Shown here: in pieces, positions 8,968 to 17,386 of the stretch
Layout: every line of letters starts with the position of its first letter
How positions within the stretch are numbered: the stretch's first letter is position 1
Assembly (NCBI RefSeq): GCF_900117415.1
Contig: NZ_FPEI01000006.1
Coordinates: 2,356,001 to 2,420,000 of the forward strand
Direction: 5' to 3'
From: Hyphomicrobium sp. CS1BSMeth3
Lineage (GTDB): Bacteria > Pseudomonadota > Alphaproteobacteria > Rhizobiales > Hyphomicrobiaceae
Length of the DNA stretch: 64,000 nucleotides
Made by a program: the position numbers and the translations under genes
Notes under the pieces: generated by a model
The model's input: only the letters and a program-made list of their open reading frames with translations
Told to the model about the DNA's origin: nothing
The model's database searches: none

Positions 8968-9582
8968 TCACCTCTTGGATGATTTACTTTCTGCAATGCG
9001 TATGAGATCGCCGAAGCGCCGCAGGGCCTGTCGCACAGGCACGCCGCGCCGCTCGAGACCGAGAAGATAGTGACTCTCCGAGCCGATGAAGGCGCTGCCG
9101 ACCAGAGCCGCTACTTCCTCGGCGGAGAAAGGTCCAAGTCCGCCCAATTCGCGCTCCGCACGGCGCGCGACTTCCGCGATGAGATCGATCCAGCCCTTGA
9201 TCGCGTCGCGGACGACCTTGGCGACCTCGGGATCGGACCAGCCGGCGGCGCTCAGCTCCTGCAGAACGCGCACGTAGCCGGAGCCGATATCCTCATCGAG
9301 ATAGTCGCAGGCCTTGTCCCATTGCTCCGCGATCGACAGGGATTTGTCGCCGTAGAGTGCATCCTGGCGATCGAGGAGCTGGCCATTCAAGTACTCGAAC
9401 AACGCGAGCAGGAGACCTTGCTTGGATCCGAAGTGATAGTGGATCTGACTGAGCGGCACGCCTGCTGCGGCTGCCACGTCCCGCGTGGAAAGGCCCGCAT
9501 AGCCGCTCTGGCGCAGCACCTTCTTTGCTGCTTCGAGCAGCGTCGTACTGGTTTCAAGTTTCTTGGCTGCCGGGCGCGCCAT
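8968..9582 (-). CDS. TetR family transcriptional regulator
   Basis: A 204-aa repressor-type protein. The N-terminal helix-turn-helix is LLEAAKKVLRQSGYAGLSTRDVAAAAGVPLSQIHYHFGSKQGLLLALFEY; the rest is the helical ligand-binding and dimerisation domain. The ATG at 9582 has an AAGGAGAGA site; the frame continues upstream to 9633 but without support. It lies 22 bp after mddA and 4 bp before the fusion gene, so the three form one operon. The two palindromes upstream of mddA at 10444-10491 are the likely operators (inference). Confidence 0.9.
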   Translation of the reverse strand: MARPAAKKLETSTTLLEAAKKVLRQSGYAGLSTRDVAAAAGVPLSQIHYHFGSKQGLLLALFEYLNGQLLDRQDALYGDKSLSIAEQWDKACDYLDEDIGSGYVRVLQELSAAGWSDPEVAKVVRDAIKGWIDLIAEVARRAERELGGLGPFSAEEVAALVGSAFIGSESHYLLGLERRGVPVRQALRRFGDLIRIAESKSSKR

Positions 9583-9604
9583 GCGAAGTCTCTCCTTGCT
9601 GCGG

Positions 9605-10381
9605 CTATCGGTGCTCAAGCTCACCGGCCTCATTGACGTGCTTGCTCATTCCACTGCGGAAGGGCATCGGAATGAGCATGGCAACCTGCCGACGATAGCG
9701 TCGATACTGCTCGCCGAACAATGCGATCAGATCGCGCTCCTCGAGATAGATGCCGATCAGGATGTAGCCCGTCGTGACAACCGCGAAGAGCAGATGGCCT
9801 ACGGTCATTGTCGGCGTGGCCCAGAACGCGAGCAGGAAGCCGAGGTAGATCGGGTGGCGCACCCACTTGTAGAACAAGGGCGTCCTGAATGTCGGATCCG
9901 GCAACGTACGCCCCATCAGCCGGGCGAAAACCTGCCGCAAGCCGAACAGCTCGAAGTGGTTGATGAGGAACGTGCTCACCAGAACGATGGCCCAGCCCGC
10001 CCAGAAGATCGCCTGCAAGGCAACAACGACGGTCGGGTCGGACACGGACCAGACGACGGCCGGCAAGGGACGCCACTGCCAGTAGAGCAGCACGAGCACG
10101 AGGCTCGCGAGCAGCACATACGTCGAGCGCTCGACGGCGTGCGGCACGAACCGTATCCACCAGCGCTTGAAGGCGGGCCGCGCCATGACGCTGTGCTGGA
10201 TGGCGAAGAGACCGAGGAGCAGGCAGTTCACCACGAGAGCAACGGCCATGCTCCCTTCCACGCCACTGTCGATGGTTTTAGGCACCGGGAGATTGCCGAC
10301 GAAGGCAATGGCATAGAGGAACGAGCCGAGGAAGATCACGTAAACGACGACGCCGTAAGCCAATGCAAGGATACCGCCCAT
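9605..10381 (-). CDS. mddA: Methanethiol S-methyltransferase (MddA-like)
   Basis: A 258-aa integral membrane methyltransferase of the NnrU/isoprenylcysteine methyltransferase superfamily. MddA enzymes use SAM to methylate methanethiol to dimethyl sulfide. Visible are about six hydrophobic segments and the conserved blocks [41 protein letters not shown], the SAM-site [20 protein letters not shown], and [11 protein letters not shown] with YRRYRRQV. These agree along the length with MddA as I recall it. It is the first gene of the operon with TetR and the fusion protein. Activity on other thiols is possible. Confidence 0.8.
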   Translation of the reverse strand: MGGILALAYGVVVYVIFLGSFLYAIAFVGNLPVPKTIDSGVEGSMAVALVVNCLLLGLFAIQHSVMARPAFKRWWIRFVPHAVERSTYVLLASLVLVLLYWQWRPLPAVVWSVSDPTVVVALQAIFWAGWAIVLVSTFLINHFELFGLRQVFARLMGRTLPDPTFRTPLFYKWVRHPIYLGFLLAFWATPTMTVGHLLFAVVTTGYILIGIYLEERDLIALFGEQYRRYRRQVAMLIPMPFRSGMSKHVNEAGELEHR

Positions 10382-10443
10382 TTGACATCTCCACTCTGAT
10401 TGTTTGCTTCAGATTGTTGCTTCAGATCGCTTTCCTGCAATTT

Positions 10444-10491
10444 TCGGTCGATCGACCGATTTATCATCGTATATTTCGGTCGACCGACCGA
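10444..10491. promoter_or_regulatory. Two related palindromes, candidate TetR operators
   Basis: TCGGTCGATCGACCGA at 10444-10459 is a perfect 16-bp palindrome. At 10476-10487 TCGGTCGACCGA is a perfect 12-bp palindrome, extended by a further CCGA. Both lie in the divergent region between mddA and the alpha-hydroxy-acid oxidase gene, and GGTCGACC-type palindromes are common TetR-family sites. Binding by the TetR encoded at 8968 is inferred from position. Confidence 0.6.
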
Positions 10492-10588
10492 GTCAAGATA
10501 CTCACGACGATGTGTTCGGGCCGTGTTGCGCAATCTGCCGCTTCCGGGCGATTGCAGTGCGTCCGCGACCATGCAACGCTCAGGGCCC

Positions 10589-11662
10589 ATGAACGCGCCA
10601 CCTCTCAGCCTCGCCGATTACGAGCTGCTGGCAGCCAAATGCCTCGACGCGGGCCCCTGGGCCTATTTCTCCGGCGGCGCTGCCGACGAGCTGACACTGC
10701 GCTGGAACCGGGAAGCCTTCGACCGGATCGCGCTCCTGCCGCGCGTGCTCAATGGCGGTCCCGGCGGGACGGCGCGCATCGATCTCTTCGGACGCACGCA
10801 TGCGCACCCGATCCTCGTCGCGCCGGTCGCGCATCAAGGCCTCGCGCACCCCGACGCGGAGCGCGCGACGGCGATGGCCGCGGCCGCACAGGGCGCCGGC
10901 ATGGTGCTCAGCACGCTCGCCACGACCAGCATGGAGCAGGCAGCCGCAGCGGGCGAGACGTGCCGCTGGTTCCAGCTCTACATCCAGTCGGATCGCGAGG
11001 ACACGCTGCGGCTCGTGCGGCGTGCGGAGGCTGCGGGCTATGAGGTGCTGGTCGTCACGGTCGATGCGCCGGTGAGCGGCGTGCGCAATCGCGAGCAGCG
11101 CGCGGGCTTCCGCCTGCCTCCTCAGCTCGTGCCCGAGAATCTCCGCGGTCTCGCAGAGCCGCATCCTTCACCGAAACCGAATCTGGACAGCATCGTCTTC
11201 GAGCACTTCATGGCGATGGCGCCGAGCTGGCGCGATATTGCGTGGCTTCGCGGCGTGACGCCCCTACCGATCGTTCTCAAAGGCATCTTGGCGGCTGATG
11301 ATGCGGCGCGCGCGCTCGATATCGGTGCTGACGGGATCGCGGTCTCGAACCACGGCGGACGCACGCTGGACACAATACCGGCGACCATCGAGGTCCTGCC
11401 CGAGATCGCCGCGCGTGTTGCGGGCCGCGTGCCGCTCATCCTCGACGGCGGCATCCGGCGCGGCACCGATGTGCTCAAGGCTTTGGCGTCTGGCGCTGCG
11501 GCCGTGATGATCGGCCGCCCGATCGTGTATGGGCTCGCCGTCAACGGTGCGATGGGTGTCGCGCACGTGCTGAGGCTCCTGCGCGACGAGTTCGAGGCCG
11601 CCATGGCGCTGACTGGATGCGCATCGATTGCCGACATCGGCCCGCATCTCTTGCGCCGCTGA
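10589..11662 (+). CDS. FMN-dependent alpha-hydroxy-acid oxidase/dehydrogenase
   Basis: About 357 aa, a TIM-barrel flavoenzyme of the lactate/glycolate oxidase family that oxidises 2-hydroxy acids to 2-keto acids. Visible are LADYELLAAKCLDAGPWAYFSGGAADE at the N-terminus, LVAPVAHQGLAHPDAE, the FMN segment WFQLYIQSDRE, VTVDAPVSGVRNREQRAGF, the Lys of IVLKGIL, the catalytic SNHGGRTLD with its base His, and the phosphate-binding LDGGIRRGTDVLKALA and GRPIVYGLA. ATG at 10571 is an alternative start; neither has a strong ribosome site. Transcribed away from mddA, across the palindromes. The electron acceptor and substrate are not evident. Confidence 0.87.
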   Translation: MNAPPLSLADYELLAAKCLDAGPWAYFSGGAADELTLRWNREAFDRIALLPRVLNGGPGGTARIDLFGRTHAHPILVAPVAHQGLAHPDAERATAMAAAAQGAGMVLSTLATTSMEQAAAAGETCRWFQLYIQSDREDTLRLVRRAEAAGYEVLVVTVDAPVSGVRNREQRAGFRLPPQLVPENLRGLAEPHPSPKPNLDSIVFEHFMAMAPSWRDIAWLRGVTPLPIVLKGILAADDAARALDIGADGIAVSNHGGRTLDTIPATIEVLPEIAARVAGRVPLILDGGIRRGTDVLKALASGAAAVMIGRPIVYGLAVNGAMGVAHVLRLLRDEFEAAMALTGCASIADIGPHLLRR

Positions 11663-11681
11663 GCGAGAGCAGGCGCCCGCG

Positions 11682-12533
11682 CTATTTGATCGTGAACTCG
11701 ATGGGGATCACGAGCTCCACGACTTCACCGGCAATCTCGTCCGGCGGCTCGGGCAACGGCGATGCGCGCTTCAACATCGAGAGGGCCTCCGCATCGAGAT
11801 GGACGCTCTGCGAGGCCTTGATGACGCGCGCGGACAGAACCTGCCCCCGGCGGTCGATCGTGAAACCGACCTGAACGGCACCCTGATGACCGGCCTGGCG
11901 CGCCGCTGTCGGATAGCGGCGATGGCGGCCGAGATGATTCATCAGAGCCTTCGACCATGACATGGCCTCGTTCGAAGGCCGGTCTGTCGTACCCTGGCGC
12001 CGCGCCGCAGTCTTAGGCGCCGGCGTCGCTGCCGGTGCGGGCGGCGCACCCTGCTGGATCATGGCCTCCTGCGGCTTGGCTTCCTCGACCTCCGGCTCCT
12101 TATCCTTTTGCTCCTCTTTGACCACCTGCTTCTCGACCGGCTTTTCCTCTTCCTCCTTCTTCTCGGGAGGCTCCTCTACCGGCTTCTGAATCGGCATGGC
12201 GAGTTCGGGATCGGGCGCGACGGGCAGCGGCACCTCCTTCGGCGGCGTCACCTCGGGTACTTCCTCGGTCGGCGTCTTCTCCGTGATCTGAGGCTGCGTG
12301 ACCTCGGCAGAGGGGCCGGGCAGCTCGGCGGCATCGGCCGTAGCTGCCACCGGTAGCGGCGCCAGCTCCAGCATGAATGCACCCTCGGATTCCTCCACGA
12401 CCTCCTCGGGCGGCGGCTTGAGATAGGCAAAGGCGACGAGCCCGGCGTGCAGGCTCGTGACGATGACCGCGGACGCGATCACGCGCCGCCACCACCACCA
12501 TCGAGGCTCCAGTCTGTCGCCGTATAAAGACAT
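11682..12533 (-). CDS. Energy transducer TonB family protein
   Basis: About 283 aa. A cytoplasmic stub with WWWWRR, a single transmembrane anchor (VIASAVIVTSLHAGLVAFAYL), a long Pro/Glu/Lys-rich spacer crossing the periplasm (about residues 45-195), and a C-terminal TonB domain with YPTAARQAGHQGAVQVGFTIDRRGQVLSARV and the usual VVELVIPIEFTI end. It passes proton-motive energy from ExbBD to outer-membrane receptors. It is the last gene of the receptor-piuC-sel1-tonB set, so it is probably dedicated to that receptor. An in-frame ATG at 12578 would add 15 residues; neither start has a convincing ribosome site. Confidence 0.88.
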   Translation of the reverse strand: MSLYGDRLEPRWWWWRRVIASAVIVTSLHAGLVAFAYLKPPPEEVVEESEGAFMLELAPLPVAATADAAELPGPSAEVTQPQITEKTPTEEVPEVTPPKEVPLPVAPDPELAMPIQKPVEEPPEKKEEEEKPVEKQVVKEEQKDKEPEVEEAKPQEAMIQQGAPPAPAATPAPKTAARRQGTTDRPSNEAMSWSKALMNHLGRHRRYPTAARQAGHQGAVQVGFTIDRRGQVLSARVIKASQSVHLDAEALSMLKRASPLPEPPDEIAGEVVELVIPIEFTIK

Positions 12534-12568
12534 CAGGTCGCTTGGTTCATCGAAGCAATGTGCAGCCT

Positions 12569-12592
12569 CTGGGGGCATCGAGAGGCCCCCAG
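12569..12592. repeat. Inverted repeat between the Sel1 and TonB genes
   Basis: CTGGGGGC and GCCCCCAG, 8 bp each, are separated by 8 nt. In the leftward mRNA this hairpin would lie just before the chosen tonB start, and would overlap the alternative start at 12578. There is no T-run after it, so it is more likely to affect translation or RNA stability than to terminate. Confidence 0.45.
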
Positions 12593-12631
12593 TTAATATC
12601 TTGACTGATAGAGGAAAGAAATAGTAGTTCG

Positions 12632-13525
12632 TCAGACAGGCCGCGACCTCTTTGCACGGGTGAGGGCCCGCCACACGCGGCCTGCGGATCGACGCCTGCG
12701 CGGTGTTGATTGAGCATCCGGCGCGATCTTCGTCTCGATCCCGGGAATTGACGCTTTCGCACGCTCGGGGGCCGAGAGTGCACGCTCGTGTGCCAGCGCA
12801 GCGACCTCTCGCAGGCGACTATCCGGGTGATCTGCGAGATGGCTCGCGAGCTCCGCGCAGAAGGCACCAGGAGCACGCGCGATCGACTGCCGGAGCCAGT
12901 GCACGGCGCCATCAACGTTGCCATCGCCCATGAGATGACGTGCCGTGTTGAAGGCCCCCCGGAAGCAGCCGCGACGCGCGGCGCGGATGTACCAGCGGCG
13001 CGCAGGCGCGATCTTCACGGCACCGCGCCACCCCTCCTCGCACGCCTCCCCGATCGCGTTCATCGCCTTGGCATTGCCGCGGCGTGCCGAGCGCACCAGA
13101 AGCGAGAGGATGTCGCGCTTCTCACCCTCGGCGCCGTCACGCGCCAGCATCAGCATGGCGAGATTGAAGTTCGCCCACGCGTGCCCTGCCTCGCCGGCGA
13201 CGCGATAGCATTGGGCGGCCAGTCGCGTGTTACGCGCCGTGCCCCATCCAAGCTCGTGACAACGACCCAGCATGTTGATCGCCTCGACACTTCGAGAGCG
13301 CGCGGCGAGCTGGAACCAGCGAAAGGCCGCCACCGGATCAGGCGCAGTTCCGTGACCTTCGAGCAGCATGTGCGCCCAGCCGAGCTGCGCCTCCACATCG
13401 CCGGAGATGGCCGCTTGCCGCATGTGCTCCGCCAGAAAGGCCGGATCCTCAGCGAGGCGCGCCTCATGCTGCGCAGGGCCCTCCCACGAGAAGACGATGT
13501 CGCGCGGCACGGCTTTCCCGGGCAT
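12632..13525 (-). CDS. Sel1-like repeat protein
   Basis: About 297 aa, made largely of Sel1-type TPR-like helical repeats, for example EAQLGWAHMLLEGHGTAPDPVAAFRWFQLAA and EAINMLGRCHELGWGTARNTRLAAQCYRVA, followed by more degenerate units and a basic C-terminal tail. No signal peptide is seen. Such proteins are scaffolds. In Pseudomonas and rhizobia, TPR/Sel1 proteins are recurrent neighbours of PiuC and a siderophore receptor. Its ATG is fused to the piuC stop as TGATG, so translation is coupled. A GTG one codon upstream (13528) is possible. Confidence 0.85.
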   Translation of the reverse strand: MPGKAVPRDIVFSWEGPAQHEARLAEDPAFLAEHMRQAAISGDVEAQLGWAHMLLEGHGTAPDPVAAFRWFQLAARSRSVEAINMLGRCHELGWGTARNTRLAAQCYRVAGEAGHAWANFNLAMLMLARDGAEGEKRDILSLLVRSARRGNAKAMNAIGEACEEGWRGAVKIAPARRWYIRAARRGCFRGAFNTARHLMGDGNVDGAVHWLRQSIARAPGAFCAELASHLADHPDSRLREVAALAHERALSAPERAKASIPGIETKIAPDAQSTPRRRRSAGRVWRALTRAKRSRPV

Positions 13526-14205
13526 CACATCTCGGCCCAGTGACGCAGCAGATTGTGATAGTGCGCCATGAGTGCGGAGACCGCCGGATCGTCATCCGGC
13601 AGCATTGTCCTGGTCCTCATGATCGCTCTATCGAGATCGTAGAGCATGTTGCGCCGCCAGCTATCCTTGACCATGGACTGGGTCCAGAACACAGCGCTCC
13701 AGCGGCTGCCGCGCGTGACCGGCGTGACACTGTGCAGGCTCGTCGCTGGATAGACCACCATGTGCCCGGCCGGCAGCTTCACCGTGTGCGCGCCGTAGGT
13801 GTCGTGCACGACGAGCTCGCCGCCGTCATAGTCCTCCGGCGGGGTCAGAAAGAGCGTCGTGGAGACGTCCGTTCTGAGACGCTGGCCAGTCGGCAGCGCG
13901 CGAATGGAGTTGTCGACATGGGCGCCGAACGTCATGCCCACGTCATAGCGATTGAACATCGGCGGCAACACGCTCAGGGGCAGCGCCGCCGTGGTGAAGC
14001 TCGGGTTGCGACCGAGCGCGCGCAGAATGATCTGGCCGAGATCCTGGGCCTCGGGCGCGTCGAGCGGAACCTGCAGGTTGTTCTTGACGACGGCGGCCTG
14101 GTCGCCGGCCGTCTTGCGCCCGTCAATCCAGGCTGTGGTCTCCAGTACGCGGCGAATGTGCGCGACCTCTTGCGAGGTCAAGACATCTGGAATGGTTACA
14201 AGCAT
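13525..14205 (-). CDS. piuC: PKHD-type Fe(II)/2-oxoglutarate dioxygenase, PiuC-like
   Basis: At 226 aa this matches PiuC/YbiX in length. The prolyl-4-hydroxylase-type core carries the iron ligands H96 and D98 (FGAHVDNS) and H158 (SLHSVTPV), and an arginine a few residues later ([11 protein letters not shown]) for 2-oxoglutarate. It begins [21 protein letters not shown], typical of the family. PiuC genes are found beside catecholate-siderophore receptors (PiuA, Fiu) and affect uptake of siderophore-drug conjugates; the substrate is still unclear. Here it follows the receptor gene by 71 bp and overlaps the Sel1 gene. Confidence 0.92.
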   Translation of the reverse strand: MLVTIPDVLTSQEVAHIRRVLETTAWIDGRKTAGDQAAVVKNNLQVPLDAPEAQDLGQIILRALGRNPSFTTAALPLSVLPPMFNRYDVGMTFGAHVDNSIRALPTGQRLRTDVSTTLFLTPPEDYDGGELVVHDTYGAHTVKLPAGHMVVYPATSLHSVTPVTRGSRWSAVFWTQSMVKDSWRRNMLYDLDRAIMRTRTMLPDDDPAVSALMAHYHNLLRHWAEM

Positions 14206-14221
14206 CGTGCCTCCAAAACGC

Positions 14222-14251
14222 GAAGATTGCCGGGCGGGCCCGGCAATCTTC
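14222..14251. terminator. Intra-operon hairpin between receptor and piuC
   Basis: A perfect 13-bp inverted repeat (GAAGATTGCCGGG with CCCGGCAATCTTC, 4-nt loop). On the minus strand it is followed by GCGTTTTGG, so it resembles a leaky terminator. It could lower piuC-sel1-tonB expression relative to the receptor or protect the receptor mRNA 3' end. Confidence 0.55.
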
Positions 14252-14276
14252 CTTCCCGCGCAATCGTCAGGCGCGC

Positions 14277-16712
14277 TTAGTACTTGAAGCTCGCGCTCAG
14301 CCAGTAGGTGCGAGGTGGGCCAAGCGCCGCACGCACCCCTGGCCAGTTCATCGACGTCGCATAGAACTCATCGAAAACGTTGTCCACGTTCAGACGAAGC
14401 GTGATGTTCTGCGTCAAATCGTAAGATGCCATGGCATTCACGACGAAGTAGTCCGGGAGCTTGCCGAACCTACCGTTTGCGATGATGCGCGTGGCATCAT
14501 CCGGACGACCGGCCCACGACTCGCCGACGTACTGGAAGCCTGCGCCGACAGTAAAGGCATCCGTCACCTTGTAGGTCGACCAGAGGTTCGCGGTGAACCT
14601 TGGGGTGAACGCAAGCTCCTGCCCGTTCGTCGTGGTGACCACGACACCATTCACGGTGTAGTCGGTAGCCGTCTGCGTCCGGTCAACTGCTGCCCCGTGC
14701 TTGCGCTCGCTGTCGATCAACGCGAGTCCGCCGAACAGCTTCCAGCGCTCTGTCAGATTACCTGCGACCGCCAGCTCGAGCCCCTCCACGATCTGCTTGC
14801 CGTAGATGGGGTTGCCAATCGCCGCGGCCTCACCCGCCCCCACGTTGGCGGCCGTGGCAGAATAGGCGACCCTGTGCTTCTCCGTGCGGAACAACGCAGC
14901 CGAGGTCGTCAGACGCCCGTCGAAGAAGTTCCACTTCACGCCGATTTCGTAATTGTAGAGCCGCTGCGGGTCGGCGCCGAGCACGAGACCAGGGAACGCA
15001 CCGTCATCCACCCGCGAAATGTCGGGCGACGACATGAGCACGCCCGCCGGCGGCATCCCCGACGTGCCGAACGAGGCGTAGAGGCTGCCCTCTTTGACCG
15101 GCTTGTAGACAAGCCCGACCTTGCCGCTCAGCGTCGTGAAGTCGTTGTCGTATCCGTCGAATATGCCGGCCGAGGCTCCAGCGGCCGTCTTGCTGGCGAT
15201 GTTGATGCTGTAGCGCTCGACGCGCAGGCCACCAGTCAACTGGAGCTGCCGCGTGAGATCGATCGTGTCGTACACATAGGCTGCGGCAGTGTCGATCTTG
15301 ATGCCGTTTGTCTGGCTGAGTGTTGGCGGACCGAAGATGGCGCGATCCGGATTGGGATTCACCAGGCTGGTGGGCAGGCTGCCGGACAACAGGTTGTTCG
15401 CGTAGCGATTGGCATCCGAATCCTCGCGGCTGAACTCGACGCCGGCGCCGAGCGAATGTTTGAAGCCGAAGGCCCAGAACTTCGCAGTGAGCTCGGTCTG
15501 ATTGGTCAGATTGGTGCCGAGCCGGTCATAGTAGTTCCTGGACGTCGCCACAGTATCGGGCGCCGTGAAGGCGCCTGGCATCGTGAATGCCGCATAGCGA
15601 TCGACGCGCGACCAACGCGTCTGGTTGCTGACCGTGATGCCGGGTGAAAGATCGTGCTCGAAACGCGCCGTCACGGCATCGACCGTTGCCCGATCCTTGT
15701 CCGAGCGCAGGCCGTAGAAGCTGTCGCGCGATCCGGCAGTGGCTAGCGGATTGTAGTTGATGGTCCCCTTGATCATGGCCGCAGGGACGCCCCAGTCGGG
15801 CCGATCGTTGCGATCGAGGTGGTAGTAGGAGAAGATCGCGCGCGTGTCGGTGCCGAGGCCGAAAGCGATCGTCGGCGCGAAGCCCCAGGCCTTTGCCTCG
15901 GCGAGTTCGCGGCCCGCGACGCCACTGTCCTCGACCATGCCGTTGAGGCGCACAGCGGTGGTGCCGAAGCGCTGGTTGACGTCGAACGTCGCCCGCCGAC
16001 GCACCTCCGAATCGTACCCGTCCCAGCCGATGCCGACCTCGGCGCGTGCGAAGTTCTCAAGCTGCGGCGTCTTGGAGACGATGTTGATGTATCCACCGGC
16101 GCCGCCGCGGCCATTGTCGGCTGCCGGCCCCTTGAACACCTCGACGCGATCCACATTGAACATGTCGCGCGTGTAGACGCCGGAATCGCGCGCACCATCG
16201 ACGAAGATATTGGCACTCGAGTCGAAGCCGCGGAGCTGGAAGTTTGCAGCTCCCGTACCGAAACCGTTCTCGCCGGCGTTGAAGCTGATACCAGGCGTAT
16301 TTCTGAGCACATCCGTCAGAGTCGTCGCCTGCCGCTCCTGGATGATCGTGCCCGGCACAACAGTGACAGTCTGCGGCGTATTGAGAAGCGGTGCTGTCTG
16401 CTTCGACGAGCTTGCCGTGGTTGCGGTGTAGCTACCGGGCAAGGTCGAGGGGTCGACCGGGGCCGCGGGCTCTGCGGCGGCAACCGGCGGCGGCGCCTGC
16501 TTGGCCTTGGGCGCGGCCTTGGCCTTGGCTTTGGCCAGCGCTTTTTTGGTCTCGACGGCGAGTGGTGGAAGGGTCGTCTGTGCCGTGGCGGCCGATGCCA
16601 TCAGCATCGAGGCTGCAACGCTGAGCGACACTTGTGCGATGAGGCGCTTGTCGCTGGTGAGATTGTCGTTGCCGATACCTGCATCGGCGAAATCATTGTG
16701 GTTTGTTTGCAT
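14277..16712 (-). CDS. TonB-dependent siderophore receptor
   Basis: An 811-aa outer-membrane receptor. A signal peptide ([21 protein letters not shown]) is followed by an unusual Ala/Lys/Pro-rich spacer (about residues 55-90), the plug domain with [19 protein letters not shown], the block [20 protein letters not shown], the [18 protein letters not shown] signature and [21 protein letters not shown], then a 22-strand-type barrel ending in an aromatic (SASFKY). The plug resembles Fiu/FcuA/PiuA-type catecholate receptors, in keeping with the adjacent piuC. No STN domain is seen, so it is not of the FecA signalling type. The ATG at 16712 has a GGGGGCCGG site; the frame extends to 16793 without support. 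Confidence 0.93.
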   Translation of the reverse strand: MQTNHNDFADAGIGNDNLTSDKRLIAQVSLSVAASMLMASAATAQTTLPPLAVETKKALAKAKAKAAPKAKQAPPPVAAAEPAAPVDPSTLPGSYTATTASSSKQTAPLLNTPQTVTVVPGTIIQERQATTLTDVLRNTPGISFNAGENGFGTGAANFQLRGFDSSANIFVDGARDSGVYTRDMFNVDRVEVFKGPAADNGRGGAGGYINIVSKTPQLENFARAEVGIGWDGYDSEVRRRATFDVNQRFGTTAVRLNGMVEDSGVAGRELAEAKAWGFAPTIAFGLGTDTRAIFSYYHLDRNDRPDWGVPAAMIKGTINYNPLATAGSRDSFYGLRSDKDRATVDAVTARFEHDLSPGITVSNQTRWSRVDRYAAFTMPGAFTAPDTVATSRNYYDRLGTNLTNQTELTAKFWAFGFKHSLGAGVEFSREDSDANRYANNLLSGSLPTSLVNPNPDRAIFGPPTLSQTNGIKIDTAAAYVYDTIDLTRQLQLTGGLRVERYSINIASKTAAGASAGIFDGYDNDFTTLSGKVGLVYKPVKEGSLYASFGTSGMPPAGVLMSSPDISRVDDGAFPGLVLGADPQRLYNYEIGVKWNFFDGRLTTSAALFRTEKHRVAYSATAANVGAGEAAAIGNPIYGKQIVEGLELAVAGNLTERWKLFGGLALIDSERKHGAAVDRTQTATDYTVNGVVVTTTNGQELAFTPRFTANLWSTYKVTDAFTVGAGFQYVGESWAGRPDDATRIIANGRFGKLPDYFVVNAMASYDLTQNITLRLNVDNVFDEFYATSMNWPGVRAALGPPRTYWLSASFKY

Positions 16713-17051
16713 TCCGGCCCCCGTGTGCGCGACCGCGCAACAGTTCCCTGATGCCGCCGATCGGCCGCAAGAGTGCGGGACCGGCGCGCTCACGACGTCA
16801 GCGATGGGGGGCTTGGATGCTAACCTGGCTGCCTGTGCTCACTGTCAGATCAAGTTAGGGTATACTATACTTGCTGTGTCAAGTTTGCATTGTCCGCTCG
16901 GACACACGACGACGAGGCCGATGCAATATCGCAACAGCTCCTCTGCCGCAGACATCGTCTCACGCTCACCACGCCGTTGAACCTCGGGCGGTCTCGCTGC
17001 GACCAACCGAGCAGAACCGATCACGGTTCCTCGGCAAAAGGAGCAACGAAC
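16713..17051. promoter_or_regulatory. Divergent promoter region of the siderophore receptor gene
   Basis: About 340 bp between the leftward receptor gene and a rightward small secreted protein. On the minus strand a TTGACA hexamer lies at 16877-16882. GTATACTATAC at 16860-16870 is a palindrome with a single central base, in an AT-rich patch that stands out from the GC-rich surroundings. It may be the -10 area, an iron-responsive operator, or both; I cannot match it to a defined Fur, RirA or Irr consensus. Confidence 0.4.
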
Positions 17052-17324
17052 ATGCCTTGGCGGACAATGATGCTTGGCGCGGCAGCTCTCAGCGCAATCG
17101 TCGGCTCGAACCTGATGACGAGTCAGCCGGCGGAGGCCAGACCCGCCTGCTACTACATCGCGCGCGATCCCTTAGGGAACATGATGGCGGACGGCCATGC
17201 CTGGGCAGCCAAGAAGAGCTGGGCCTGCAACCGGGCAGAGCGGCGCTGCAAGCGCGAGCTCGAGCGCAAGCGGCGCCAGGGCAAAGCAGGGCGTGGAAGC
17301 TGCATGCGCGTCACGAACTACTGA
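17052..17324 (+). CDS. Small secreted cysteine-containing hypothetical protein
   Basis: 90 aa, unknown function. A signal peptide (MMLGAAALSAIVGSNLM, cleavage likely after PAEA) precedes a mature part of about 60 residues starting RPACYYIARDP. It contains four cysteines and a very basic stretch, ERRCKRELERKRRQG. The ATG at 17052 has a good AAGGAG site. Four cysteines in a small exported protein suggest two disulfides (inference). Confidence 0.65.
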   Translation: MPWRTMMLGAAALSAIVGSNLMTSQPAEARPACYYIARDPLGNMMADGHAWAAKKSWACNRAERRCKRELERKRRQGKAGRGSCMRVTNY

Positions 17325-17347
17325 GGCGCCCTGCGCACTGCACCGGA

Positions 17348-17374
17348 GGCCGATGCGCGCCGGGCGCATCGGCC
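17348..17374. terminator. Convergent-gene hairpin
   Basis: GGCCGATGCGC and GCGCATCGGCC form an 11-bp stem with a 5-nt loop, centred between the end of the small secreted protein gene (+) and the end of the dioxygenase gene (-). A T-rich tail is weak, so its role as a bidirectional terminator is inferred from position. Confidence 0.5.
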
Positions 17375-17386
17375 TTCGCCCGCAGC

